Of a stretch of DNA of 43,405 bases, positions 8,125 to 18,800 are shown piece after piece. The translations under genes were made by a program, and so were the position numbers. This stretch comes from SYOC01 sp035575235 (GTDB lineage: Bacteria; Desulfobacterota; Binatia; Bin18): the NCBI GenBank assembly GCA_035575235.1, contig DATLYA010000108.1, forward strand, positions 1 through 43,405, given 5' to 3'. The notes below the pieces were generated by a model. That model saw only the letters and a list, made by a program, of their open reading frames with translations, was not told the DNA's origin and searched no databases. Each line of letters opens with the position of its first letter. The stretch's first letter is position 1.

Positions 8125-8190
8125 GGTAACGCAGGCGCGTCGCGCCGTCTGTGAGATTCCTGCTACAAATGTCGAAATCCTGCGACAATC
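8125..8190 (-). promoter_or_regulatory. 66-bp regulatory element, copy A (upstream of dps)
   Basis: On the minus strand: GATTGTC, then GCAGGATTTC, then 20 bp on GCAGGAATCT, then ACAGAC, a 16-nt spacer, and GTTACC. The last two parts look like -35 and -10 boxes. The two GCAGGA repeats would be centred near -63 and -43. The same layout recurs at five other sites in the window, all exactly 66 bp. Confidence 0.6.
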
Positions 8191-8335
8191 GTCTCGGAGG
8201 AAACAAGAAGAAACCCGTGCGCCATGGGAACGCGCCGCCATCCGCGTTCGGCCAACCCGCGGAGAGACCAGGCGTCGAGACCATCCCTCGCACGCGGGGG
8301 TTACTCTACATGAGGAGAATAGTATGATGTAAAAC

Positions 8336-9797
8336 ATGATACATCATCGCCAGCGATTGCAAGCTATCGCCCAGCGGGCCATGCGCGAGCGCGGTTTTTT
8401 GCCAGAACTCTCCCCTGCTGCCATAGCACAAGCGGAGCAGCTCACCCAGCCCGCGTCTGACCAGGATCCTGCCCTCCGCGATTTGCGACAGCTTCTGTGG
8501 TGCTCTATCGACAACGACGACTCACGCGATCTTGACCAACTCTCGGTCGCCGAATCGTTACCGGACGGAGTGGTAAAGATTCTCGTAGCAGTGGCCGATG
8601 TCGATGCGTTGGTCACTCAGGGGTCTGCCATTGATCAGCACGCACGGCAAAATACGACCTCGGTCTACACTCCTGCACAGATCTTTCCTATGTTGCCCGA
8701 AAAACTCTCGACTGATCTGACCTCGCTCAACGAAGACGCGGAGCGATTGGCTGTCGTGGTGGAAATGATCATCGACCCCGAGGGGAAACTAGTGGCCTCG
8801 GAGGTCTACCGCGCGCGAGTTTGCAATCAGGCAAAGCTCGCGTACAATAGTGTCGCCGCCTGGCTAGACGGAACAAAGCCAGCCCCGCCCCGCGTCGCCA
8901 CGGTTCCTGGCCTCGCTGACCAACTCCGTCTGCAGGATCGGGTCGCCCAGCGCCTCAAGCAGCTCCGGCGCCAGAGTGGGGCGCTGAGTCTAGAAACTCT
9001 GGAAGCCCGACCGGTGTTCAGCGATAATATACTGACGCATTTCGCCGTGGAGCAGCGGAATCGGGCGAAAGAGTTGATCGAGGACTTCATGATTGCGGCG
9101 AATGGTGTAACCGCGCGGTATCTGGCAAGCAAAGGCTTGCCATCCTTTCCGGCGGGTCCTGCGCACCCCAGCACGTTGGGAACGGATCGTGGCATTGGCG
9201 ACCGCGGTGGGCGAGCGCTTGCCTGCCACCCCGGATAGCGTCGCCCTGGAAGCGTTTCTGTCCCGGCGGCGCCAGGTCGATCCGCTGCACTTTCCTGATC
9301 TGTCCCTTGCCGTGGTCAAACTCATGGGCTCTGGTGAATACGCCGTCGAACTCCCGGGCGAGCAGTCGCCCGGGCACTTTGGCCTCGCGGTCAGAGATTA
9401 CGCTCATTCAACCGCGCCCAATCGACGGTTTCCTGATCTGATTACCCAGCGTTTGCTGAAAGCCGCACTGGTGGGACGCAGTGCGCCGTACAGCCTCGAG
9501 CAACTCGAGGGGCTGGCGCGTCACTGCACCGAGCAGGAAGATGATGCGAACAAAATCGAACGGCGCGTGCGCAAATCGGCGGCCGCGCTCTTGTTAGAGT
9601 CCAGAATCGGCCAACGCTTTGCTGCGATTGTCACCGGGGCCTCGGAGAAAGGCACGTGGGTTCGGGTGCTGGAGCCGCCAGTCGAAGGAAAGGTGGTCCG
9701 GGGATTCGCAGGCGTTGATGTGGGGGATCGTGTGCGGGTCACATTGATCGGCGTAGATGTGGAGCAGGGATTTATTGACTTTGCAGGGGTGTCGTGA
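8336..9797 (+). pseudogene. RNB-domain (RNase II/R family) ribonuclease, frameshifted
   Basis: Two overlapping frames together encode one RNB exonuclease. The first (8336-9238 as read) has the catalytic segment SIDNDDSRDLDQLS near residue 60. The acidic cluster keeps three Asp, with Gln in place of the last Asp of the RNase II pattern. The second frame continues at about 9150 as FRRVLRTPARWERIVALA and carries AHSTAPNRRFPDLI and a C-terminal S1-like end to 9797. One extra C in TTTCC (9146-9150) explains the break. Removing it gives a continuous protein of about 486 residues. This is either a recent mutation or a sequencing/assembly error. Confidence 0.8.
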
Positions 9798-9968
9798 GAT
9801 TGGCGAGGAGTAGTGGCGGACTGAATCCTGAGAGACGAGTACCAACGCACTATTCGCCGCCGCCTGTTCACCAGCTCCCTTAGCAGAGCAGTCATGCTCT
9901 AGCACCCCACCTCTTTACTTATCAGCGCCAGCGTCAGAGAGGCCTCGTGCAGGACCACTTCTCCTCTC

Positions 9969-10829
9969 TCAGTCACACAAGACTTCTGGCCTGCGCACCG
10001 CGGTTGCCAGTCCGAGCCATTCCAGCCCCACAATGACCCACCAGCCCATGTCCAGTTGTGCGGTCGTCCAGCCAAGTCGCGCTGAGCCCGGCCGGGCATG
10101 ATGGTTGCGGTGCCAGTTCTCCCCTTGCAGCCCGTGCCACAGCGCGAGCCAGGGCACGTTCTGACTCGAGTCGTTTCCGGAGAGAGCGCCCGGGCGTAAA
10201 TGGCACACACTGTTAACAAAACACTGCCCATGGAGCGCGAACACCAGGCGTATAGCCCCGAGCCAGAAGAAGGCTGCAGGACCAAATGCGCAGCCGCCTA
10301 GAAAAGAAATGGCGAGCAGTGGTATCTGCAGAGCAGTCCAGACGCGGTAGGACGCTCCACGGAGATCGGGGCAGTAACGCGCGGATGCCGCGTGTCCTGC
10401 CTGCCATAACCACCGGAGATGGGCCCACCAGAATCCCCCGACTCGAGGGCTGGAAATATCCGCAGCCGTATCGGCTGTAGCGTGATGCAAACGGTGGTTC
10501 GCAGTCCAGGAGTGCGGCGCGCCCGATCCATTGTACATAGCGAAAAAGATGAGGACCTCCCGGACGACTGGATGCAGCCGCACCGCCCGGTGGGCGAGCG
10601 CGCGGTGATAACAGACCGTGGTGCCCAAGCCGCCCAGCCAAGTGAGCACGCCTGCTAGAAGGAAAATCGGCCATCCAGGGAGAGGGCACATGATCAGTCC
10701 CACAGCCGTGGTCACATGAATCAGCACGACCCACACGAAAGTGATCTGCTGGCCGGCAGCCGGGCGCCACCACGGCCATGTCCAGGGAGGCCTCACAACC
10801 AGAGGACGAGTGGCGACAACAGTAGACAT
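9969..10829 (-). CDS. Acyl-lipid/acyl-CoA fatty acid desaturase
   Basis: A 286-residue membrane di-iron desaturase. Four hydrophobic stretches surround the three histidine boxes HRALAH (about 75), HRLHH (about 112) and ENWHRNHH (about 243). These bind the two irons that, with O2 and electrons, introduce a double bond into acyl chains. WTANH before box 2 and GQCFVNSVCH before box 3 are typical of the delta-9 type. The regiospecificity cannot be proven. The gene stands alone, with no ferredoxin or reductase nearby. It would adjust membrane fluidity, compatible with the stress-type genes around. Confidence 0.9.
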   Translation of the reverse strand: MSTVVATRPLVVRPPWTWPWWRPAAGQQITFVWVVLIHVTTAVGLIMCPLPGWPIFLLAGVLTWLGGLGTTVCYHRALAHRAVRLHPVVREVLIFFAMYNGSGAPHSWTANHRLHHATADTAADISSPRVGGFWWAHLRWLWQAGHAASARYCPDLRGASYRVWTALQIPLLAISFLGGCAFGPAAFFWLGAIRLVFALHGQCFVNSVCHLRPGALSGNDSSQNVPWLALWHGLQGENWHRNHHARPGSARLGWTTAQLDMGWWVIVGLEWLGLATAVRRPEVLCD

Positions 10830-10866
10830 TCGAAAGGGTGCTCCATTCTCAGCGCAAAGCGGTGTT

Positions 10867-10889
10867 GGCGGCCTGAGGGCAAAGCCTGG
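10867..10889. repeat. 23-bp repeat, copy 2 (inverted partner at 2726-2748)
   Basis: It matches the reverse complement of 2726-2748 at 21 of 23 positions. It lies between the desaturase start and the CsbD-like gene. No function is evident. Confidence 0.5.
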
Positions 10890-10978
10890 GTCTGTGCTCG
10901 GGCGGCCTCTGCTGTTTGCATCAGAACCTTCGCCAGCCGACCTGCTTGCTCAAACGTGCTCTCCTGCTAGAGGCTGCT

Positions 10979-11158
10979 CTACTCTTCGGCGCTTCTTGCT
11001 GCCGAGCGTTCCATATGATGGACAACGACTTGATAATGGGCGGCGACCCGTGCTGCGCCTCCCGTCGCCAGAGTCGCGATCAGCTCGACTGCGGCCATCC
11101 TCGATTTTCGTTTGCTCCGCCTTCGCTTCCATTGGTCCGGTAATAGGTCTTGGTTCAT
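10979..11158 (-). CDS. Divergent CsbD-like small stress protein
   Basis: 59 residues, with GAGGACAACTCA before the ATG at 11158. The opening MNQDLLPDQWK fits the MNxDxxxGxWK start of CsbD-family proteins, and the length is right. The middle keeps a plausible register (VELIATLATGG against the DLxxIAGKRDQL region, then HYQV against RYG) but is diverged. It may be a decayed copy. It follows the glycine-zipper lipoprotein gene and the DUF3309 gene on the same strand, all downstream of element B. CsbD proteins are general-stress proteins of unknown mechanism. Confidence 0.45.
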   Translation of the reverse strand: MNQDLLPDQWKRRRSKRKSRMAAVELIATLATGGAARVAAHYQVVVHHMERSAARSAEE

Positions 11159-11204
11159 TGAGTTGTCCTCTCTCGTCTCGTTCCTGCGCGTCGAGTTTCC
11201 ACTT

Positions 11205-11459
11205 CTACTCGTACCGCTTACGGTCCCGATTCTGCATCTGGTCGCCGACCACTGCGCCGCCAAATGCACCAGTCGCGCCGCCGATCGCTGCGCCTGTTCC
11301 TCCACCGATTAGTGCGCCGACCCCGAGACCAGCGCCTCCACCGATCAGCGCACTCTTTTCGCGCGAACTGAGGGGCGTTGAACAGCCCATCGAGGCCGCC
11401 AGTAACGCACCGCCCAGGACTCCAATCATCCCTTGATGAAACCGACTGTATGTGGTCAT
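11205..11459 (-). CDS. Glycine-zipper outer-membrane-type lipoprotein
   Basis: 84 residues, with AAGGAG 9 nt before the ATG at 11459. The N-terminus is a lipoprotein signal ending in the lipobox-like AASMGC (Cys about residue 26). The rest is a glycine zipper of repeated GGGxGxxxG (ALIGGGAGLGVGALIGGG and more), then a charged tail QNRDRKRYE. This resembles YmgG/OmpA-like glycine-zipper lipoproteins of the envelope. It sits between DUF3309 and the CsbD-like gene, so three small stress-associated genes follow element B. Confidence 0.8.
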   Translation of the reverse strand: MTTYSRFHQGMIGVLGGALLAASMGCSTPLSSREKSALIGGGAGLGVGALIGGGTGAAIGGATGAFGGAVVGDQMQNRDRKRYE

Positions 11460-11500
11460 GTGTTGTTTCTCCTTCAATCTGCTCAATATATCCATGCTGT

Positions 11501-11650
11501 TTAGAGTCGGCCGGTGAGGAGTAGAATGAGGAGGACAATCACCCCTACTCCAATGAGGCCCGAGGGCGCATAGCCATACGAGTGGTAGCCGAAGTCGGGC
11601 AGACCGCCCGCCAGGAGCACGATTAAGACGATCAACAAGAGCAGGCCCAT
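11501..11650 (-). CDS. DUF3309 micro-membrane protein, copy 2
   Basis: 49 residues, parallel to the copy at 7105-7254: hydrophobic MGLLLLIVLIVLLAGG, the turn DFGYHSYGYAPSG, a second hydrophobic segment and the identical end LLTGRL. GGAGGCGACTATT precedes the ATG. It is the first gene downstream of element B (89 bp). The two DUF3309 genes are clearly paralogues, both following a 66-bp element. Confidence 0.8.
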   Translation of the reverse strand: MGLLLLIVLIVLLAGGLPDFGYHSYGYAPSGLIGVGVIVLLILLLTGRL

Positions 11651-11739
11651 AATAGTCGCCTCCTGGGGTCATAAGTGGCCCTCTATGAGGGACAAGAAAC
11701 GCGCTGAAGACCGAACCAATTCCGATCGTTCTCCAAAAA

Positions 11740-11805
11740 GATAACACCCGCGCCCCACGCCGTCTGTGACATTCCTGCTACAAATGTTGGAATCGTGCGA
11801 CAATC
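11740..11805 (-). promoter_or_regulatory. 66-bp regulatory element, copy B (upstream of DUF3309)
   Basis: Minus strand: GATTGTCGCACGATTCC, 20-bp-spaced AGCAGGAATGT, ACAGAC, 16-nt spacer, GTTATC. It is aligned without gaps to the other five copies and lies 89 bp upstream of the DUF3309 start at 11650. Confidence 0.6.
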
Positions 11806-11852
11806 GTGCAGGGGAGAGGGAAGGCGTCCCCGCAGCGCTTGGCGTCCGCTTC

Positions 11853-11881
11853 GTGACGCGCACTGTCAATAAAGCTATAAT
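11853..11881 (+). promoter_or_regulatory. Sigma-70-like promoter of the DUF1003 gene
   Basis: A perfect -10 TATAAT at 11876-11881 is preceded, 17 nt upstream, by GTGACG (11853-11858), a 4/6 match to the -35. The ATG lies 8 nt after the -10, so the transcript would be leaderless or nearly so. No ribosome site precedes the ATG. Confidence 0.5.
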
Positions 11882-11889
11882 GCCCTGCG

Positions 11890-12456
11890 ATGAACAAACA
11901 CCTACGAGAGTTTGCGAAGAAGCGTTTTAATGCTGACCTCGATGCGCTCCCTGATTCTGAACAGCGCGTGATCCACCAGTAGGGGGAACGCTTACCTATG
12001 AGCCGCGATACGAATCAGGAGTTTGAAAAATAGTTAACTTTTGGGCAAAGACTTGCCGATCAAGTGGCCACATTTGGCGGCTCCTGGCTGTTTATCATCA
12101 TGTTTGCTCTCAGCTTGCTGGCGTGGGTTCTGCTCAATTTTTTCCTTCTTGTGCGTCGCGGCGAAACATTTGATCCATACCCGTATATTCTGCTGAATCT
12201 CTTCCTTTCCATGCTTGCCGCCATTCAAGCCCCGGTAATTTTGATGTCGCAGAGTCGCCAAGCGGAAAAGGATAGAGTGGACGCGGCGCATGATTATGAG
12301 GTCAATTTGAAGGCGGAGCTGGAAATTCTCAGTTTGCACGAAAAGCTAGACGAGTTGCGTGAGAAGAAATGGGGAGAGTTGATTTTGCTGCAACAAGAGC
12401 AAATTCAATTATTGACCCAGCTGGGGCAAGAGCGTAACGGCAATCAAAGGCTCTAA
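11890..12456 (+). pseudogene. DUF1003-family membrane protein with two in-frame TAG codons
   Basis: One frame from ATG 11890 to TAA 12454-12456 encodes a DUF1003 protein of about 188 codons. It is interrupted by TAG at 11980-11982 and TAG at 12031-12033. The sequence around the second reads FEK-stop-LTFGQRLADQVATFGG, the normal family core with a Gln or similar residue missing at the stop. Two membrane segments follow (WLFIIMFALSLLAWVLLNFF and YILLNLFLSMLAAIQAPVIL), then a coiled-coil-like charged tail with HDYEVNLKAELEI. Each TAG is one C-to-T change from CAG. TAG ends other genes here, so general recoding is unlikely. It is divergent from element B. Confidence 0.75.
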
Positions 12457-12828
12457 ACCGGAGCGCCTCACAGTCGTCCACTTTCCGCCGTGCTTTTGCC
12501 GGACTGTCAGGCTGAGCGCAGCGAAGCATCGCTCTTTGAGACCCTTCACTTCGGTCAGGGTGACAACCCTGGTGTGCCACTCTCGTGGCGTTTGGTTCAG
12601 GGGTCGGGAGCTCTCTTCGAAGAAAGCGTCAGGATGGTTGTCTGACCGTTTTATGGCCGGCACGTTGACCGATCATCCCGGCCTGCCTCAATGGCAAGCG
12701 TTGGTAAGAACGTGTCACCGTGGGCTTTCTTCTCCGATGGATCAGGAGAAGATAGTCTATATCTATCGGTGCAGGAAGAATAAAGGCGGCATTCCGCCAG
12801 GCTTTCTGCACGAGCGGAGTCGCTGGCC
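12457..12828. other. Non-coding stretch with REP-like element between DUF1003 and the glucan synthase
   Basis: The segment 12503-12565 reads CTGTCAGGCTGAGCGCAGCG and continues into GACCCTTCACTTCGGTCAGG. This is a palindromic repeat type related to 171-219 and 34285-34390. The remainder shows no gene; short frames lack sites. Confidence 0.5.
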
Positions 12829-15800
12829 TCATGCACGCAGGAGGGAGGTGCAGCTTGGAGCACGAAGAGTCTCTGCTCCAAGGACAACGCGCACCTGGTG
12901 CGCGACGCCGTCATCGGCAAGCGGGATATGCGCGCCCTCACCTGTGAGCGGTGCACCATCGAGCGTAACAGACGACACCCCCCGCGCCGCCCCATGTGGA
13001 TTCTCGACGACAATGTCGTAGCGCGCCGAGTGATAGCGGAACGTGATCGCAAACTTCGGCCATGTGCGTGGAATACACGGGTCGAGATGCAGCAGCGCAC
13101 CGCGTACGCGCAATCCTAAGATCCATTCGATGCCGGCGCGATACATCCACCCTGCCGCGCCGGTGTACCAGGTCCACCCGCCGCGCCCGACATGCGGCGG
13201 TTCGGCATACACATCCGCCGCCACCACGTAGGGTTCTACTTTGTAGCGATGAATACCGACACGGGTGTTGCTATGGCTAATAGGATTCACCAGCGTGAAG
13301 AGTTCGTAGGCTTTGTCCCCATCGCCGAGGGCGGCAAATGCGAGGATCGACCATATGGCGGCGTGGGTGTACTGGCCCCCGTTTTCGCGAACGCCGGGAA
13401 GATACCCTTTGATATACCCGGGGTCCAGGTTCCCGCGGTCGAAGGGCGGGGTGAAGAGGAGGACGAGGCCGTCGTCGCGACGCACAAGGTATTTCTCGAT
13501 CGCCGCCATTGCGCGCGCCCCACGCGCCGGCTCGGCAGCGCCAGAGATCACTCCCCAGGACTGGGCGAGCGAGTCGATGCGACATTCCGCGTTCGTGCCA
13601 GAGCCGAGCGGCGTCCCATCGTCAAAGTAGGCGCGCCGATACCACGCGCCATCCCACGCCTCGCGTTCGAGCGCCGCCTTGAGTGCGCTGACATGTAAGC
13701 GCCACATTTCGGCGCGCTGGTGTTCCCCGCGCGCGTCGGCCAGCCGCGCAAATTCCCACAGTATGGTGTGGAGGAACCAACCGAGCCAGACACTCTCGCC
13801 CTTGCCTGCATGACCAACGCGGTTCATCCCGTCGTTCCAATCGCCCGTGCCGATCAGCGGCAGCCCATGGCTCCCGACGGCGAGACTACGGTCGAGCGCG
13901 CGCGCGCAATGCTCGAACAGGGTCCCCGTTTGTGCGGAGACGCGTGGCTCGAAATATGACTCATCCTGCCCCTCCGCCAGGATCGGTCCGTCCAGAAAAG
14001 GTACGATTTCATCAAGGAGACTAATGTCGCCCGTGACTTCCAGATACTGAATGACCGCGTAGGGCAACCACAGCAAGTCATCGGAGATACGGGTGCGCAC
14101 GCCTCGACCAGACGGCGGATGCCACCAATGTTGCACGTCCCCTTCGACGAACTGCCGCGCCGCAGCGCGCAGCAAGTGCGCCCGCGCCAGGTCTCGCTGC
14201 GTCACCGTCAGCGCCATCACGTCTTGAAGTTGATCGCGAAAACCATAGGCGCCGCTCGCCTGATAAAACGCCGCCCGCGCCCAGACGCGGCAGGCAAGCG
14301 TCTGGTATAGCAGCCAGCGATTGAGCAACACGTTCATCGCACGATCAGGTGTCGTCACCTGTACCGCGCCCAGTACATTCTCCCAGTGTTCCGCGACCAT
14401 GCGTAGGGTCGCATCAAGGTCAGCCGCGCGGTAGCGCGCAATCAATACCCGCGCTTCTTCTGTGGTCGCCGCCTCGCCGAGGAAAAAGACGATCTCAACA
14501 CGGCCTCCCGCACGGAGCTCAACTGTCGTCTGCAGGGCGCCGCACGGGTCGAGGCCGGCGCCAACCTTTCCTGAGAGTCGGTCTCCTCGTTCAAGCGCTA
14601 CTGGATGATCGAGGGTGCCGTTGCGGCCAAGAAACTCTGTCCGATCACCCGTCCACGTGGTCTGACGTCCGTTGAGGTCGGCAAAGGCGACCCGACTACC
14701 AAACTCGCTGTTCCAGGCGTTACGCGCGAGCATTATCCCCGTTTCCGCGTCAATCTCAGTGACGACGAAGGGCGCGGAGGCGCTACGCGCAACGCCGAGC
14801 ACCCATTCGACATACGCTGTCACGGAGAGCCGTCTGGGTCGGCCTGAATGATTCTCGACTGTGAGGCGGGAAATCTTGACCGGGTCTTCAAGTGGCGCGA
14901 ACTGCAGAAGGTCAAGCGAGACCCCGTGTGATGCATGCTCGAAGCGGCTGTAGCCCTGGCCGTGTCGGGCGATATAGGGCCAGGCCTCCTCGCGGATCGG
15001 CAGTACCGTCGGACCCCACAACTCGCCGCTGTCTTCGTCTCGGATATATATCGTCTCGCCCGGCGGGTCGCTAACCGGGTCATTCGACCACGGCGTGAGC
15101 TGATTTGCGTGACTGTTGAGCGACCAGGTATAACCCGAGCCGGACTCAGAAACCTGGAAGCCGAAGGAAGGATTGGCGATCACATTGATCCAGGGTGCTG
15201 GCGTCCACTGTCCCTCGCCCAAGATCGTCACATACTCACGACCATCCGCAGCGAAGCCGCCGAGGCCGTTGAAGAATTCGAGGTCGGACCGTGGGGGCGG
15301 GACAAAGTCCAACGGCTTCGCCTCGGGCAGCCGCCGCGGTAATGGCGCTGCTGCGGTGGGGGATCGATGCTGACGTATGACCTGCTCGCTCAGGGCGCCG
15401 CGGTGGCTCAACAGCACAGCGCGAGCGGCAGTCTGGAGAAGGAGGCGATCTTCGACTGAAATGAGATCCGCTCGCAGAATGAACACATTCCCATGCGGGG
15501 TGTGCCCTTCGTGCTGCAGCTGTGACTGGCTCGTTCGCACTAGCGCCTCGAGGGAGACCTGAAGATCTTGCACGTAGGACGAGGCCTGTTCATTCAAGAT
15601 CACAAGATCGACTGCTAACCGTTTCATCCGCCAGTATTCGTAGGCGCGCAGGAGTTGGCGGACAATCCCCTGATCCTCGGGTTCGTCGATGCGGACCAGA
15701 ACAATCGGCGGGTCGCCGGAAATTCCGTGCCGCCAGAGTGCCGAGGGCCCCTGGATATTGCGTGTGAGCACGGCGGACGAAGGCCGCAATGTAGGATCCG

Positions 15801-18800
15801 AGTACAGGATCTGGCTGGCGAGCTCTTGGAAAAGATATGCCTCATCGGGATCAATGCCCAGGTGGTGTAACTGGAGCTGGGCCTGCGTCCACGCCAGCGT
15901 GGCCGCACGCTCAAATGTCGCCGGATCGTGATACTCGTCGGCTAGGGCGAGCGCGTCGTCGCGTGATGACGCGATGAGCGTCGAGAACGTGACCCGGGCG
16001 CTGCCGCCCGGCGCCAGCCGGACGCGGCGTCGGAGGCTGACGATGGGATCGAGCACCGCACCGACCGTGTTGGAGAGTGGGCGGCCGTCGATGACCGACA
16101 TTGGCGTCCGGATCCCGCGCCCGCGGCCGAGAAACCGGGCACGGTCGGTCTCGCATTGCACGTCGCCGACGGTTTCCCCTTCGGCGACGATTACGTGCGC
16201 CGCCCAGACCTGGGGCTCGCCGTGTGACCGTGGCCGGCGCGTAGCGAGCAGGGCGCTGAGTTCGGGAGCAAATTCCGTCTGGACGAACAGATTGGAAAAC
16301 ACCGGGTGGGCCCCGTCGGCTGCGGGCGGCGCCAGCACGATCTCGGCGTACGAGGTCAGCTCGATCTCTCGGGTGCGCGTCCCCAGGTTCGTGATCGACA
16401 CCCGGCGAACCTCGGCGTCATGCTCCGGCGACACGACGACTTCAAGCGTAGTGGCAATGGCGCCATCACGCCGCCGGATCTCCACGTGATCCTCGGAAAA
16501 AGCCACTTCGTAGGTGTCCGGTTCGACTCCGCTCGGTTGGTATGCGGCCGACCAGACCGCGCCGCTTTGTCTGTCGCGAAGGAACACGTACGTTCCCCAC
16601 GCATCACGCGTGCGGTCCTCCCGCCAGCGTGTGACCGCAAGGTCTCGCCACCGGCTGTATCCGGAGCCCGCCGCCGTGACCATTACCGCGTATCGTCCGT
16701 TGGAGAGGAGGTGGACGCCGGGAGTCGGGTCGTGTGCGGAGGTGAAGCGACGGAGGACCGGCGGAATGAGATCGCGGACGTTCGCGGCCGCTCGCACCTC
16801 CTCGACCCTGGGGCGGGCAACCAGGACGTCCCGCGGAGTGCGTTCCTGCAGCAGCAGCTCGGTGGCCTGTATGATTGGTTCGGCGTGAAAGCGCCCGCGC
16901 ATGAGGCCCTCATAGAGGACGTTCGCGAGCGCCACGAGCGCCATCCCTTGGTGATGCGCCATATAGGCGCGCACGACGGCCACGCGTTGGTCCTCGGGGA
17001 CCCGTGTAGCCGTGTAATCGAGCGCCTCATAAAAGCCATAGCGACCGCTCGCGCCAGCTTCGCTGAGACGTACGAAATTCTGCGCCGCCGTCCTCGGGTC
17101 GATCATCGCCGCCAGCGCCGTTGCGTAGGGGGCAACGACCACGTCTTCGCTCAGCCCACGTTTGAGCCCCAAGCCCGGCACACCGAAATTCGAGTACTGG
17201 TAGGTCAGCTCGAGATCACGCGCGTTGTAGGCCGATTCTGAAACTCCCCACGGCACGCCACGCTCGGCTCCATACTTCCTCTGCCGGCGGACGATGAGAT
17301 AGTACGTCTGGTCTAGCAGGCTCCCTGACGGAGAGCGCATCACCAGCGTGGGCATGAGGTACTCGAACATCGACCCGGACCAGGAGACGAGCGCGGAGCC
17401 CCAGTCTACCGGCGTTAACGGGCGACCGAGGTGAAACCAATGCGACGACGGGACGTCGCCCTTCGCAATGGCGACGAAGCTGGTGAGTCGCGCCTCGGAC
17501 GCCAGCAGGTCATAACAACTCGGGTCGAGACTGTTGTCGAGAACACGGTACCCGAGCGAGAAGAGCTTCCGCGTCGGGTCGAAGAGAAAGCCAAACTCCA
17601 TGGCGTCGAACATCGTCTTTGTCAACTGAGCGAGGGCCGTAAGTCGCCGGACAACCCCGCTGGCGGAAGCGGCTGAACACCCTAAGCCCTCGACTAAGGC
17701 ATCGATGCGTGCAAGGGCATCACCCTGTGTAGCGCCCTCGGTCGCCATACGCAGGCGGAGAGTCGAGAGTTCGCGTATGGCGACCTCACAGTGATCCGGC
17801 GTGTCGGCCAGGGTCGGGAGCGAGCTAAAGAAACGTTCGATCGCCATCCAACCCAACGCCTGCTCTGCGGTCGTCTCATGATTTGCGGTAGCATTCCCAA
17901 AGACAGGCCGTGCCCAGGGAAATGCCACGTCAAGATCGTGCGCGTGACTCTCGATGCCGGCGCGCACGGCCTCTGCCCAAGCGAGTATCTCTGCGTCGGC
18001 GCTGTCACCCCGTTCCGCAGTCAACGTGCGCGCAATGTCTACCATGGTATGAGCGCGGGCCTCGAGCTCGGTGAAGCGCACCGCCCAATCAACCGGAGTC
18101 ACGGGAACCGGACTGAGTAAAGCGGCGAGGGCGTCAAGTGCTTCGTCCAGGTGTTTGCGGGTGACCGTTTGGGTGCGCCGGTCGTCAGCGATCGCGCGTG
18201 CCGACGCGCGGACGAGGAGCACGGCGTCTTCAATCCCGGAGAGCGCCTGCGGACCAAGCAACGGGCGGGTGATGAGGTCCTGACACGCCTGTCCAAGTGC
18301 GATGAGATGACCGGCGAGGTTGCCGCTGTCTACCGAGGACACGTATTTCGGGTCGAGCGGGCGAAGGTCGCGCGTGTCATACCAGTTATAGAAGTGACCA
18401 CGAAAACGCTCGAGGCCGTTCATCGTCCCGAGCGTCGCTTCGAGCCGTTCGACTGCGGCCACGGCGCCGAGCCATCCGCAATCGCGTGCGGCGATGACGG
18501 AGAGGAGATACAGCCCGAGGTTGGTGGGTGATGTGCGGTGCGCCACGACTGGTGTTGGCTCTTCCTGAAAGTTGTCGGGAGGAAGAGCATGGTCCTCCGG
18601 GCCGACAAAGGTTTCGAAGAACCGCCAGGTCCGGCGCGCGGTTAACCGGAAGATACGAATATCACCTGCCGAGAGTGGCTTAGCCCCGGCCGTGCGCGGT
18701 GGAAGGCTGATCCAGCGCGCCACCACGGGGGACAGCGCCCAGAGCAGAACGAACGGCGTTGCCACCAGCCAGGAGGCCGGTTGCCCAATCGCCACCAGGA

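Noticed and set aside
8125..8190. A conserved peptide (SQDxNICSRNLTDG-like) read through the 66-bp elements
   Set aside because: No start codon or ribosome site recurs with it and stops follow soon in most copies. DNA-level spacing conservation explains it better.
10741..11436. Long plus-strand frame of 231 codons
   Set aside because: It lies antisense to the desaturase start, the CsbD-like gene and the lipoprotein gene, and has low-complexity Pro/Ala composition with no site.
11890..12456. General TAG recoding to Gln in this genome
   Set aside because: The permease (4740-4742) and the VTT gene end naturally in TAG, and no other long gene carries in-frame TAG.
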